Part shown: positions 52,501 to 60,624 of the stretch, in pieces
Position numbering within the stretch: the first letter of the stretch is position 1
How the letters are laid out: each line of letters starts with the position of its first letter
NCBI RefSeq assembly: GCF_042664795.1
Contig: NZ_JBHTBN010000005.1
Span: 186,001-250,000, forward strand
From: Jejudonia soesokkakensis
GTDB taxonomy: Bacteria > Bacteroidota > Bacteroidia > Flavobacteriales > Flavobacteriaceae
DNA: 64,000 nt
Reading direction: 5' to 3'
The notes under the pieces: generated by a model
Database searches by the model: none
Told to the model about the DNA's origin: nothing
What the model saw: only the letters and a program-made list of their open reading frames with translations
Position numbers and translations under genes: made by a program

Positions 52501-53316
52501 TTAAACGGCAACATCATATTCACGAAGGGCATCGTTTAACGATGTCTTTTTATTAGTGCTCTCTTTTCGCTTTCCTATAATCAACGCACAAGGCACATTA
52601 AATTCTCCTGCAGGAAAAACTTTTTTATAACTTCCCGGAATCACCACAGAACGTGCAGGGACCAACCCTTTTGTCTCGACTGGTGTGTCTCCTGTTACAT
52701 CAATTATTTTTGTGGAAGCAGTTAATACTACATTGGCTCCAAGTACGGCTTCTTTTTCAACACGTACTCCTTCCACAACAATACAACGTGATCCTATAAA
52801 AGCATTGTCTTCAATTATCACAGGTGCAGCCTGTAAAGGTTCTAATACACCACCTATGCCTACGCCACCACTTAAGTGTACGTTTTTACCTATTTGAGCA
52901 CAACTTCCTACCGTTGCCCAGGTATCAACCATGGTTCCTTCATCAACATACGCTCCAATATTAACATAACTGGGCATCATGATCACTCCTTTTGAAATGT
53001 ACGCCCCATGTCTTGCCACTGCATGTGGAACCACTCTAATTCCTTTGGCTTCGTAGCCTCTTTTTAGAGGAATTTTATCATGATATTCGAAAATACCAGC
53101 TTCCATCGTTTCCATTTTTTGAATAGGAAAATACAACACTACTGCTTTTTTTACCCATTCATTTACCTGCCATCCATTAGCGGTAGGCTCTGCACAACGA
53201 ACAATTCCTTCATCACATAAGCGTACGACTTCTCTTATAGCAGCGATAGTTTCAGTATTCGTTAAAAGGGAGCGGTCGTCCCAGGCTTTTTCTATGGTTT
53301 GTTGTAATGGATGCAT
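52501..53316 (-). CDS. dapD: 2,3,4,5-tetrahydropyridine-2,6-dicarboxylate N-succinyltransferase
   Basis: 271 aa. It succinylates tetrahydrodipicolinate in the succinylase branch of lysine/meso-DAP synthesis. Left-handed beta-helix (hexapeptide repeats) from about 95 to 215: VVPHAVARHGAYISKGVIMMPSYVNIGAYVDEGTMVDTWATVGSCAQIGKNVHLSGGVGIGGVLEPL, then ENAFIGSRC-like DNAFIGSRCIVVEGVRV. The N-terminus is typical (LQQTIEKAWDDR). lysA of the same pathway is elsewhere in the window. Confidence 0.95.
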   Translation of the reverse strand: MHPLQQTIEKAWDDRSLLTNTETIAAIREVVRLCDEGIVRCAEPTANGWQVNEWVKKAVVLYFPIQKMETMEAGIFEYHDKIPLKRGYEAKGIRVVPHAVARHGAYISKGVIMMPSYVNIGAYVDEGTMVDTWATVGSCAQIGKNVHLSGGVGIGGVLEPLQAAPVIIEDNAFIGSRCIVVEGVRVEKEAVLGANVVLTASTKIIDVTGDTPVETKGLVPARSVVIPGSYKKVFPAGEFNVPCALIIGKRKESTNKKTSLNDALREYDVAV

Positions 53317-53344
53317 TTTCAGAAATTAAATGAATAGTAAGCTA

Positions 53345-53352
53345 CAAAGATA
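53345..53352 (-). promoter_or_regulatory. -7 promoter element for dapD and the GT operon
   Basis: TATCTTTG on the minus strand, 28 bases before the dapD ATG. Confidence 0.5.
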
Positions 53353-53403
53353 ATCTGTCTATGGAAAACTCCCTACATTTTAGTATACTATTCCCTAATG
53401 CTT

Positions 53404-53411
53404 TATTTTTG
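53404..53411 (+). promoter_or_regulatory. -7 promoter element for the ruvX-def operon
   Basis: TATTTTTG, 8 bases before the ATG at 53420, giving a leader of a few bases at most. Confidence 0.5.
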
Positions 53412-53419
53412 CAGCCTAT

Positions 53420-53830
53420 ATGGGAAGGATACTTTCAATTGATTACGGCACGAAACGAACTGGCATTGCTATTACCGATGAGCTGCAGATTATTGCTTCG
53501 GGTCTTACGACAGTTGATACCAGCACATTGTTAGATTTTCTGAAAGATTATTTTTCTAAAGAAAATGTGGAATTGGTTTTGGTAGGCGAACCTACTCAGA
53601 AGGACGGGAGTCCCAGTGATGTAGAAGAAGAAATTCAGAAATTTTTAAAGGCTTTTTTTACGCTTTTCCCATTGATGGAAGTAAAGAGAATAGATGAGCG
53701 TTATACCAGTAAAATGGCGTTTCAGACTATGATCGATAGCGGAATGAAGAAAAAACAAAGACGAAATAAAGCATTGATCGATGAGATAAGTGCAACAATC
53801 ATCTTACAGCAATACTTATATAATTTATAA
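53420..53830 (+). CDS. ruvX: Holliday junction resolvase-like protein RuvX/YqgF
   Basis: 136 aa, RNase H-like fold. GRILSIDYGTKRTGIAITDE at the front with the first Asp, VLVGEPTQKDGSP in the middle, and VKRIDERYTSKMAFQTM, then DEISATIILQQYL with the late Asp. In E. coli YqgF acts in pre-16S rRNA 5' processing; resolvase activity is also reported. Head of an operon with def. Confidence 0.94.
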   Translation: MGRILSIDYGTKRTGIAITDELQIIASGLTTVDTSTLLDFLKDYFSKENVELVLVGEPTQKDGSPSDVEEEIQKFLKAFFTLFPLMEVKRIDERYTSKMAFQTMIDSGMKKKQRRNKALIDEISATIILQQYLYNL

Positions 53831-53859
53831 GTTGACTAATGATTAAATTTTAACAGAGA

Positions 53860-54450
53860 ATGGTTTTACCAATAGTTGCCTTTGGCGATCCGGTTTTAAG
53901 AAAAAAAGGAAAAGAGATTCATAAGGAATATCCTAAATTGGATGAATTGATTGAAAACATGTTTGACACCATGTACGGAGCTCGTGGTATTGGTCTGGCG
54001 GCACCACAAATTGGAGTTCCCATTCGCTTGTTTTTAGTAGATGCCACTCCTTTTGAAGATGATGAAGATCTTACAGAAGAAGAACGTGCCCTTTGTGCGA
54101 GCTTTAAAAAAGTATTTATTAATGCAAAAATACTTTCTGAAGAAGGGGATGAGTGGGTGTTTAATGAAGGCTGTTTAAGTATCCCAAATGTGAATGAAGA
54201 TGTGTTTAGAAAGCCAAAAATTACCCTTCAGTATATGGATGAAAACTTTGAGGAACACACCGAGGTATTTGACGGGATTGTAGCACGTATCATTCAACAT
54301 GAATATGACCATATTGAAGGAATTTTATTTACTGATAAACTTTCTCCGTTAAAAAAACGTCTCATTAAGGGGAAACTGGCAAATATTAGCAAGGGTAAGA
54401 CAGATGTTGCGTACCGGATGCGTTTTCCACAAGCCAAAAAGAAACGTTAA
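53860..54450 (+). CDS. def: Peptide deformylase
   Basis: 196 aa. It removes the formyl group from nascent N-terminal methionine. All three motifs are present: GIGLAAPQIG (about 47-56), EGCLSIP (about 104-110, metal Cys) and QHEYDHIEG (HExxH, about 147-155). It carries the inserted acidic loop DATPFEDDEDLTEEERAL common to flavobacterial enzymes. 29 bases after ruvX. Confidence 0.96.
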   Translation: MVLPIVAFGDPVLRKKGKEIHKEYPKLDELIENMFDTMYGARGIGLAAPQIGVPIRLFLVDATPFEDDEDLTEEERALCASFKKVFINAKILSEEGDEWVFNEGCLSIPNVNEDVFRKPKITLQYMDENFEEHTEVFDGIVARIIQHEYDHIEGILFTDKLSPLKKRLIKGKLANISKGKTDVAYRMRFPQAKKKR

Positions 54451-54514
54451 ATCGTTGCATAACTCAATCAAACCTTAGATATTTACAATCCTCAATAAAA
54501 AAAGGAAACACTAT

Positions 54515-55045
54515 ATGAGTTTAGAAAAAATCTTATCTATATCTGGGAAACCTGGATTATACCAATTGAAAACACAAACCAGAAATGGTTTTTTAGCTGA
54601 ATCATTGTTGGACGGAAAGAAAATCAGTGTGAGTGGAAGACACAATGTAAGCCTCTTAAGCGAAATAGCAATCTATACGCTGACTGAAGAAGTGCCGTTG
54701 CGGGATGTTTTTTTAAAGATTTCTGAAAAAGAAGAAGGGGGCGAGGCTATTAGTCATAAGGAACCCAAAATTAAACTAGAAGAATATTTTTTCGAAATAT
54801 TACCAGATTACGATGAAGACCGTGTGTATGCGAGTGACATCAAGAAAATAATCCAATGGTACAATTTGCTTCATAAAAACGGAATTACAGATTTCTCAGC
54901 ACCTGAAGAAACCGAAGAGAAAATTGAAAAGGATGTTATTAAAGCAGATCCTAAAACACCAAAAGCTGCAAAAGTTTCTACCACTAAAGCGACCTCTGTC
55001 GCAAAAGGTGGTGCTTCAAAAAATATGGCAGCTAGAAAGAAATAA
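54515..55045 (+). CDS. DUF5606 family protein
   Basis: 176 aa. MSLEKILSISGKPGLYQLKTQTRNGFLAESLLDGKKISVSGRHNVSLLSEIAIYT is the DUF5606 N-domain, typical of Bacteroidota. DRVYASDIKKIIQWYNLLHKNGITDF follows at about 103-128. The last 45 residues are a Lys/Ala/Thr-rich disordered tail. Function unknown; cytoplasmic and possibly nucleic-acid binding because of the basic tail. Confidence 0.82.
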   Translation: MSLEKILSISGKPGLYQLKTQTRNGFLAESLLDGKKISVSGRHNVSLLSEIAIYTLTEEVPLRDVFLKISEKEEGGEAISHKEPKIKLEEYFFEILPDYDEDRVYASDIKKIIQWYNLLHKNGITDFSAPEETEEKIEKDVIKADPKTPKAAKVSTTKATSVAKGGASKNMAARKK

Positions 55046-55068
55046 CCTTCTTTTATATACTTATAAAT

Positions 55069-55100
55069 AATCCCAAGCTCATAAAGTTTGGGATTTTTTA
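55069..55100 (+). terminator. Rho-independent terminator after the DUF5606 gene
   Basis: AATCCCAA (55069-55076) pairs with TTGGGATT (55088-55095), followed by a T-run. Confidence 0.8.
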
Positions 55101-55168
55101 TTTTATAACTTTTTAAAAGTTACCCGTTTTTTAATATTTTCTGAAAGTATAGTGCTTATTTTTAACCT

Positions 55169-55942
55169 ATGAATTCAAGAAAAGATCAGTTAAAAGCATT
55201 TGATCGCTTACTTACCATTATGGATGAGTTGCGAGAACAATGCCCGTGGGACAAAAAGCAAACCATGCAAACACTTCGGCATTTGACCATAGAAGAAACC
55301 TATGAATTAGGCGAGGCCATTCTCGAAAATGATCTGGAGGAAGTAAAAGGAGAATTGGGTGATTTATTATTACACATTGTATTCTATGCAAAGATTGGTA
55401 GTGAAACAAATGACTTTGACATTGCAGATGTAACGAACCAGATATGCGAAAAACTAATTTCACGACATCCGCATATTTATAGTGATGTGAAAGTGGCAGA
55501 TGAAGAAGAGGTAAAGCAAAACTGGGAAGCTTTAAAATTAAAAGAAGGGAAGACAAGTGTGTTACAGGGAGTTCCTAAGTCGCTGCCAGCACTAGTAAAA
55601 GCCAACCGAATTCAGGATAAAGTGGCGGGTGTAGGTTTTGACTGGGAAGAACCGCAACAGGTATTTGAGAAACTTCAGGAAGAATTGGGTGAGTTGCAAC
55701 ATGAAGTGAATGAAGGCAATCAGCAAGAAATTGAATCCGAATTTGGTGATGTGCTATTCTCTATGATTAATTATGCGCGCTTTTTAAAAGTAGATCCAGA
55801 AAACGCATTAGAACGTACTAATAAGAAATTTATAAAGCGTTTTCAGTATTTAGAAAAGAATGCAAAAGAATTGGGAAAATCCCTCAAAGAAATGACACTA
55901 GAAGAAATGGATGTGTATTGGGAGGAGGCGAAAAGAGAGTAG
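55169..55942 (+). CDS. mazG: Nucleoside triphosphate pyrophosphohydrolase MazG
   Basis: 257 aa. It hydrolyses (d)NTPs to NMP and pyrophosphate, cleaning the nucleotide pool. Two MazG domains: the first has CPWDKKQTMQTLRHLTIEETYELGEAI and EEVKGELGDLLLHIVFYAKI (ExxE12-28ExxD metal site). The second has FEKLQEELGELQHEVNEGNQQEIESEFGDVLFSMINYARFL. The family C-terminal motif LEEMDVYWEEAK is present. Full length. Confidence 0.95.
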   Translation: MNSRKDQLKAFDRLLTIMDELREQCPWDKKQTMQTLRHLTIEETYELGEAILENDLEEVKGELGDLLLHIVFYAKIGSETNDFDIADVTNQICEKLISRHPHIYSDVKVADEEEVKQNWEALKLKEGKTSVLQGVPKSLPALVKANRIQDKVAGVGFDWEEPQQVFEKLQEELGELQHEVNEGNQQEIESEFGDVLFSMINYARFLKVDPENALERTNKKFIKRFQYLEKNAKELGKSLKEMTLEEMDVYWEEAKRE

Positions 55943-55950
55943 GCGGTAAT

Positions 55951-56034
55951 CAGTTATCAGTTCTCAGTTATCAGTTGTCAGTTATCAGTTGTCAGTTGTG
56001 AGTTGTCAGTTGTGGGTTGTCAGTTGTGGGTTGT
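55951..56034. repeat. 7-bp tandem repeat, 12 units
   Basis: Twelve uninterrupted 7-base units of the form (C/G)(A/G)GTT(A/G/C)T, from CAGTTAT and CAGTTGT to GAGTTGT and GGGTTGT. They run 55951-56034, 8 bases after the mazG stop and 21 bases before the stop of the convergent methyltransferase gene. The variants alternate towards the right end. No spacer structure. Confidence 0.9.
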
Positions 56035-56055
56035 CTCTTAAAAATGATGAGGTGA

Positions 56056-56691
56056 TTATTTTGAAAATAGAATCAACTGCTCTTTAATTTCTAATTCTTT
56101 AAAAACAAAGTTATCTTTAATCCATCGTAAATTTTCTTCAGAATAAAAAACCACGTGAGTCGTGTCACGGATATACCACCAGTCTTTTACATCGGTATTT
56201 TGAGGAATGATTTCTGTCTTACAGTATAATTTTCCGTTCGGTTTTAAAAGCGAATGAAGTAAGTTAAACTCTTTGTGTGGATCGTAGAAATGCTCCATAA
56301 CCTCACAACAAATGATAAAATCGTATTTTAATTTTAATGCTTTAATTTTAGGGTGGAAAAAGGGGTCATACAAATTAATATTCGAATATTCTTTATCATT
56401 TAATAATTTGGTGATCACAGGGCCTGTGCCTGCCCCAAAATCCAAACCATCAGCCTCTGGAGGAAAATCCTGAACTATTGCTTCAACCATTGGAGATACA
56501 AATTTCTGAAAGTTTGGATCTTCTACATTATTGTGATGTGCTAAGTATCGAGATTTTTCGGTAGCAGCATCCACATAATGTTGCGGATGCTTATAAAGTG
56601 TTTTGCAGTGGGTACAGGTTAAAAATAAAATTCCATTAATACGTTGCTTTTTCCGCGTAGCATCCTTTTTACAAAGCGGACAAACGTGCAT
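56056..56691 (-). CDS. SAM-dependent methyltransferase with N-terminal zinc ribbon
   Basis: 211 aa. An N-terminal CxxC...CxxC zinc ribbon (HVCPLCKKD, TCTHCKTLYKHP) is followed by a class I methyltransferase fold. GLDFGAGTGPVITKLL at about 83-98 binds SAM. FIICCEVMEHFYDPHKEFNLLHSLLKPNGKLYCKTEI at about 125-161 is the post-motif region. The substrate is unknown; similar proteins act on sugars, lipids or small metabolites. It starts 2 bases after the DUF349 gene on the same strand. Confidence 0.83.
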   Translation of the reverse strand: MHVCPLCKKDATRKKQRINGILFLTCTHCKTLYKHPQHYVDAATEKSRYLAHHNNVEDPNFQKFVSPMVEAIVQDFPPEADGLDFGAGTGPVITKLLNDKEYSNINLYDPFFHPKIKALKLKYDFIICCEVMEHFYDPHKEFNLLHSLLKPNGKLYCKTEIIPQNTDVKDWWYIRDTTHVVFYSEENLRWIKDNFVFKELEIKEQLILFSK

Positions 56692-56693
56692 GG

Positions 56694-58784
56694 TTACGCG
56701 TTACTTATAGATCTTAATGTTTTCAGTTTTTCTTTCCAAACCTCAAGATCTTCTTTGTGTTTCGCAATATTTTTATGAACCTCTTTTACCAACGGGTTAT
56801 CATCTTCAACATGTTTAAAAAATTGAAGATTATTCTGAAGTTGTAAAATTTCAGACTTAGTTTCATCCACTTTTTTGCTTAAGAAAAATTGTTCGTTTCT
56901 AAGCTTGCGCTCATCATCCTGAGAAACAATGGCATTTATTTTATTTTCAAATTTGATAAGTTCGGTTTCCTTTTTGCCAAGATCCAATTGACCAAATAGT
57001 CCGTCGAGCTTTTTATTAAATTGCTGCTCTACATTGCGCTTGTTATAAGGTACACGACCAATTTCTTTCCATTGGGTAATTTTATCTTTTATGATAGCAA
57101 GATCCTCTTTATGATTCCCTGTAAGTTTAAGATCATTTAAGCTTTCAAGCATCTCACTTTTTTGCTCATAATTGGCAACTTCCTCCTTGTTTGCTTCATT
57201 TTTAACCGCGTGAATACGGTCAAAATAGTGATTACAGGCTGCTTTAAATTGCTTCCAAATTTTATCGCTATCACGACGTGGAACGTGTCCAATTTTTTTC
57301 CAGTCACTCTGGATTTTCTTCATCAAGGGTGTTACGGTCTCAAAATCATCACTCTCTTTATTTTCTTCAGCAATTTTTATAAGCGCTCGTTTCTTTTCAA
57401 GATTTACAAACTGTTCTTTTTTCTGGTCTTTGTAGAATTTATTTTTTTGGCGGTTAAATTCTCTTGTCACCTCTTTAAAACTATTCCATGACTCTTTGTT
57501 TTTGTTGCGCGGTACCTTTCCTACTTTAAAGAATTCGTCCCTCAACTCCTGAACTTTTTTGATTGTATTTTGCCATCCTTTATGGCTTTTAGGAGATTCT
57601 TGAGAAACAACAGCTTGTATCTGAGCTACAATTTCTTTTTTTGTTTCAAAATTTTCTTCAAATTTCTTTTCTAGTTCAGCCTGTGCTTCCTGACGCTTGT
57701 CATGTATTATTTTGGTAGCAGCACTAAATTTATCCCACACATCATCTCGATATTCTTTTGCCACAGGACCAATCTCTTCCTTCCACATTTTATGTAACAT
57801 CTGCAATTCTCTAAATGCTCTGTTTACATCTTCACTGGCTGCAAGCTCTTCGGCACGTCCAATTAATTTTAATTTTTGTTCAAGATTGTGCTTAAAATCA
57901 AGATCTCTAAACTCTCTATTTAAATGTAAAAAATCATAAAAATTTTCTACATGATGGTGATATGTATTCCAAACAGTATTGTACGCGTCCCTCGGGATAG
58001 CACCTGCTTCGTGCCATTTTGATTGGATATCTTTAAAATGATTGTAGGTTGTGTTTATATTCTCTTCGGCACTTAGGAGTCCCTTGAGTTCTTCAATTAA
58101 TTCCTGACGTCTGGCTAAGTTAGCCTGCAGGTCTTTCTTTAGATTTTTATAATAATTATTTCGTTTTTCCTTATAATCGAAATATAGATTATTAAACTCT
58201 TTCTTTAAAGGAGACGTAAGATGAAAATCTATAATATTTCCGCCCTCAGCCAAGAATTCCTCTTTTTTAGCTTCTAATTCTTCAGAAAATTTAGAATTAA
58301 ATTCAGACCGAATTTCCTCTACTTCTTTTTTGATTTGCTGAATAGGTTTCTCTTTTATCAAGGTGCCTAGAGCTGCAATCAATTCTTTTTTAGAAAGTGA
58401 ACTATAATCAACATCTTCTTGTTCTTCTTCGGAATCTTCTTCATCATCATCTGAAGACGCTACTTCTTCTTCGTCTTCAATTTCAGCGTCGTCATTCTCA
58501 TCTTTGTTTGTTTCTGTTGCATCTGAAACAACCGGTTTAGCTTCAGCTTCTTCCACCATTGCAGCAGCATTGTCATCCAATGTTTCATTGTTGCTGTCTC
58601 CCTCTTTAGGAGTCTTATCTTTGGTGGAGGCTACTGTTTCAGCTTCTTCTTTAATGGCTTCTTCTAGAGAAGCTTCTTTTAATTCAGTTGCTGTTTTAGG
58701 CTTAGAGGTTTCAGAAGTTTCAGTAGCTATTGAAATTTCTTTTTCTTCTTCTTTTGGAGTGTTCTCGTCAGACATGTTTTTCAA
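56694..58784 (-). CDS. DUF349 repeat protein with acidic N-terminus
   Basis: 696 aa; an internal ATG three codons in (MSDENTP) is an alternative start. Residues 1-130 are disordered and highly acidic. The rest is helical with five DUF349-type repeats at about 254-290, 331-365, 412-450, 491-526 and 568-600, each with a core like W-x-x-I/A-G-x-(I/V)-P-R (SKWHEAGAIPR, FFKVGKVPR, DWKKIGHVPR, QWKEIGRVPY). The C-terminal part is coiled coil. Function is unknown; it is a cytoplasmic protein common in Bacteroidota. Confidence 0.87.
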   Translation of the reverse strand: MKNMSDENTPKEEEKEISIATETSETSKPKTATELKEASLEEAIKEEAETVASTKDKTPKEGDSNNETLDDNAAAMVEEAEAKPVVSDATETNKDENDDAEIEDEEEVASSDDDEEDSEEEQEDVDYSSLSKKELIAALGTLIKEKPIQQIKKEVEEIRSEFNSKFSEELEAKKEEFLAEGGNIIDFHLTSPLKKEFNNLYFDYKEKRNNYYKNLKKDLQANLARRQELIEELKGLLSAEENINTTYNHFKDIQSKWHEAGAIPRDAYNTVWNTYHHHVENFYDFLHLNREFRDLDFKHNLEQKLKLIGRAEELAASEDVNRAFRELQMLHKMWKEEIGPVAKEYRDDVWDKFSAATKIIHDKRQEAQAELEKKFEENFETKKEIVAQIQAVVSQESPKSHKGWQNTIKKVQELRDEFFKVGKVPRNKNKESWNSFKEVTREFNRQKNKFYKDQKKEQFVNLEKKRALIKIAEENKESDDFETVTPLMKKIQSDWKKIGHVPRRDSDKIWKQFKAACNHYFDRIHAVKNEANKEEVANYEQKSEMLESLNDLKLTGNHKEDLAIIKDKITQWKEIGRVPYNKRNVEQQFNKKLDGLFGQLDLGKKETELIKFENKINAIVSQDDERKLRNEQFFLSKKVDETKSEILQLQNNLQFFKHVEDDNPLVKEVHKNIAKHKEDLEVWKEKLKTLRSISNA

Positions 58785-58795
58785 TGTTAAGGCTC

Positions 58796-58825
58796 GTTAG
58801 TTATGGGAGCAAGATACTAACTAAC
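58796..58825 (-). repeat. Inverted repeat in the DUF349 leader
   Basis: GTTAGTT (58796-58802) pairs with AACTAAC (58819-58825), about 11 bases upstream of the DUF349 start on the minus strand and without a T-run. Possible leader stem or operator. Confidence 0.3.
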
Positions 58826-58874
58826 GCTTAGAAACCAAAAGTTAGTGCCGGGTTTATAGTTTTTTTAGGAAGGA

Positions 58875-59606
58875 TTATTTTTTCCAGATAGCCCAGGCTT
58901 TTTTTGCCTGATGTTCTAACATCCTTAATCCGTTCACTACTCGCGCTCCTTTTGCAAACCCTCTTTTTAAAAATTCGGTTTCTTGAGGATTATAAATAAG
59001 ATCAAACAATACGTGATCTTTAGAAAGAAATTGGTAAGGAATATTAGGAAATTCCTGAGTATTTGGAAAAGTACCTAAAGGAGTTGTATTCACTATTAAA
59101 TAATGGCTGGACATAACTTTATGGTTAAGTTGATCATACGTTATGGTTCCTTTTTTTTGTTTTCTTGACACGAAAACATAGTCAAAATTCATAATTTCAA
59201 GTACGTAGGCTACGGCTTTTGAAGCACCTCCTGTTCCTAAAATAAGTGCCGTTTTTTCCTTTATGGGCAAGTAGTCCACCAGTGATTTTGCAAATCCGTA
59301 GTGGTCTGTATTATAGCCTACCAATTTACCTGTCTTCGTAATTTTAATGGTATTTACAGCACCAATGGCTGCTGCTTCTTTGTGAACACGGTCCAGTTTA
59401 GGAATAATAGCTTCTTTATAGGGTATGGTAACATTTAAACCTTTAAGTTCTGGGTTGGATTCTAGTATACAAGAAAATTCATCCAGCGAATCGATGTCAA
59501 AATTCTGATAAGTATCATTTCTTTTTTCCTTTTCAAATTTTATTGTAAAAAAAGTCTTAGAAAAAGAATATCCAATATCTTTACCTATAAGTCCGTACTT
59601 AGCCAT
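58875..59606 (-). CDS. aroE: Shikimate dehydrogenase
   Basis: 243 aa. NADPH-dependent reduction of 3-dehydroshikimate in chorismate synthesis. YGLIGKDIGYSFSKTFF carries the substrate-binding Ser pair. Further motifs are LNVTIPYKEAIIP with the catalytic Lys, NTDHYGFAKSL with the Asp, ILGTGGASKAVAYVLE for NADPH and IVNTTPLGTFPN. A little shorter than E. coli AroE but complete. Its ATG overlaps the end of the DUF368 gene by 8 bases. Confidence 0.95.
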   Translation of the reverse strand: MAKYGLIGKDIGYSFSKTFFTIKFEKEKRNDTYQNFDIDSLDEFSCILESNPELKGLNVTIPYKEAIIPKLDRVHKEAAAIGAVNTIKITKTGKLVGYNTDHYGFAKSLVDYLPIKEKTALILGTGGASKAVAYVLEIMNFDYVFVSRKQKKGTITYDQLNHKVMSSHYLIVNTTPLGTFPNTQEFPNIPYQFLSKDHVLFDLIYNPQETEFLKRGFAKGARVVNGLRMLEHQAKKAWAIWKK

Positions 59607-60621
59607 TGTTTTGTTTCTTAGCAGTTTGATACCAGCCTAAGCTCAAAACTATGAGAATACCCACAATAATGAAAAATATGGCAAGAAAAGTTTCGAGCGA
59701 AAATTCTGACGGCAAATACCGATCGTAATCTTTAATAATTTCTCTGTTGTTTGCGTCATATTGTATGTTTCCTGCTGCGTCCAGATCCATGATTTTGTTC
59801 TTCCAAGGCCAAACAACTCCAAGTGAGCCTGCTATAAAACCGATAATAACTGCATAGGTTGCATTTTTAAAGTGTTTTAGAACATAAGCTAACATGTGCG
59901 ACAGTGATACCAATCCCGTTAGAGAGCCTAATGAAAATACGGCCAGTACTTTAAGTAGTTCTATACGCTCTGGGTCATCGATAAAGCTAAAGTCCCATTG
60001 AATAACATCTGCAAAAGTATCATACAGTGCATTTACAGAATCTACTAGTAGAAGGACATAATTTCCAAGTAGAATTAAAATGAATGAGCCTGATAAACCA
60101 GGGAGCGTCATGCCGGAAACGCTAATAATTCCGCAGGCAAATACAAAGATAAGATTGCTGTTCTCTTTAGCCGGTTCTAGAAAACTTATGCTTACTCCAG
60201 CGATAATTCCGCAGAGTAGGTAGGCGATATATTTTCGGTTCCATTCGCCAAAATCTTTTGCAATATAATAAATAGATCCAATGATCATTCCGAAGAAAGC
60301 ACTCCACACATAAAGCTCAAAATTAACGATGAGATAATCCAATAATTTTGAAACACTAAAATAACTAAAGATCATTCCAAGGATTAGCAACAACAAAAAT
60401 TGCCCGTTGATGTAATGGTAGCAACTTTTAAATCTTCCGTTAATTAACAACGCAAAAGCTTTTCGGTTTATCTTTTGTAACGAATAGATAAACTCTTCAT
60501 AAAAACCTGCAACAAAGGCGACCACTCCTCCAGATACCCCAGGAACTTTATTAGCAGCACCCATGCCCAATCCCTTTAGGAAGAGCCATGTTTTGTCGCT
60601 AAAACTCCGGGTGTGTTCCAT
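59599..60621 (-). CDS. DUF368 membrane protein (undecaprenyl-phosphate translocase family), copy 1
   Basis: 340 aa, eight or more transmembrane segments. The family is now linked to flipping undecaprenyl phosphate back across the inner membrane (PopT). It has the two related PG-x-SG motifs, NKVPGVSGGVVAFVAGFYEEFI at about 21-42 and LPGLSGSFILILLGNYVLLL at about 168-187, expected of an inverted-repeat transporter. A second periplasm-facing segment follows, and VIIGFIAGSLGVVWPWKNKI at about 260-279. It overlaps aroE by 8 bases and lies 3 bases after the second DUF368 gene. Confidence 0.87.
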   Translation of the reverse strand: MEHTRSFSDKTWLFLKGLGMGAANKVPGVSGGVVAFVAGFYEEFIYSLQKINRKAFALLINGRFKSCYHYINGQFLLLLILGMIFSYFSVSKLLDYLIVNFELYVWSAFFGMIIGSIYYIAKDFGEWNRKYIAYLLCGIIAGVSISFLEPAKENSNLIFVFACGIISVSGMTLPGLSGSFILILLGNYVLLLVDSVNALYDTFADVIQWDFSFIDDPERIELLKVLAVFSLGSLTGLVSLSHMLAYVLKHFKNATYAVIIGFIAGSLGVVWPWKNKIMDLDAAGNIQYDANNREIIKDYDRYLPSEFSLETFLAIFFIIVGILIVLSLGWYQTAKKQNNG

Positions 60622-60624
60622 AAG

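Noticed and set aside
55951..56034. CRISPR array
   Set aside because: Units are 7 bases and contiguous, with no spacers and no cas genes.
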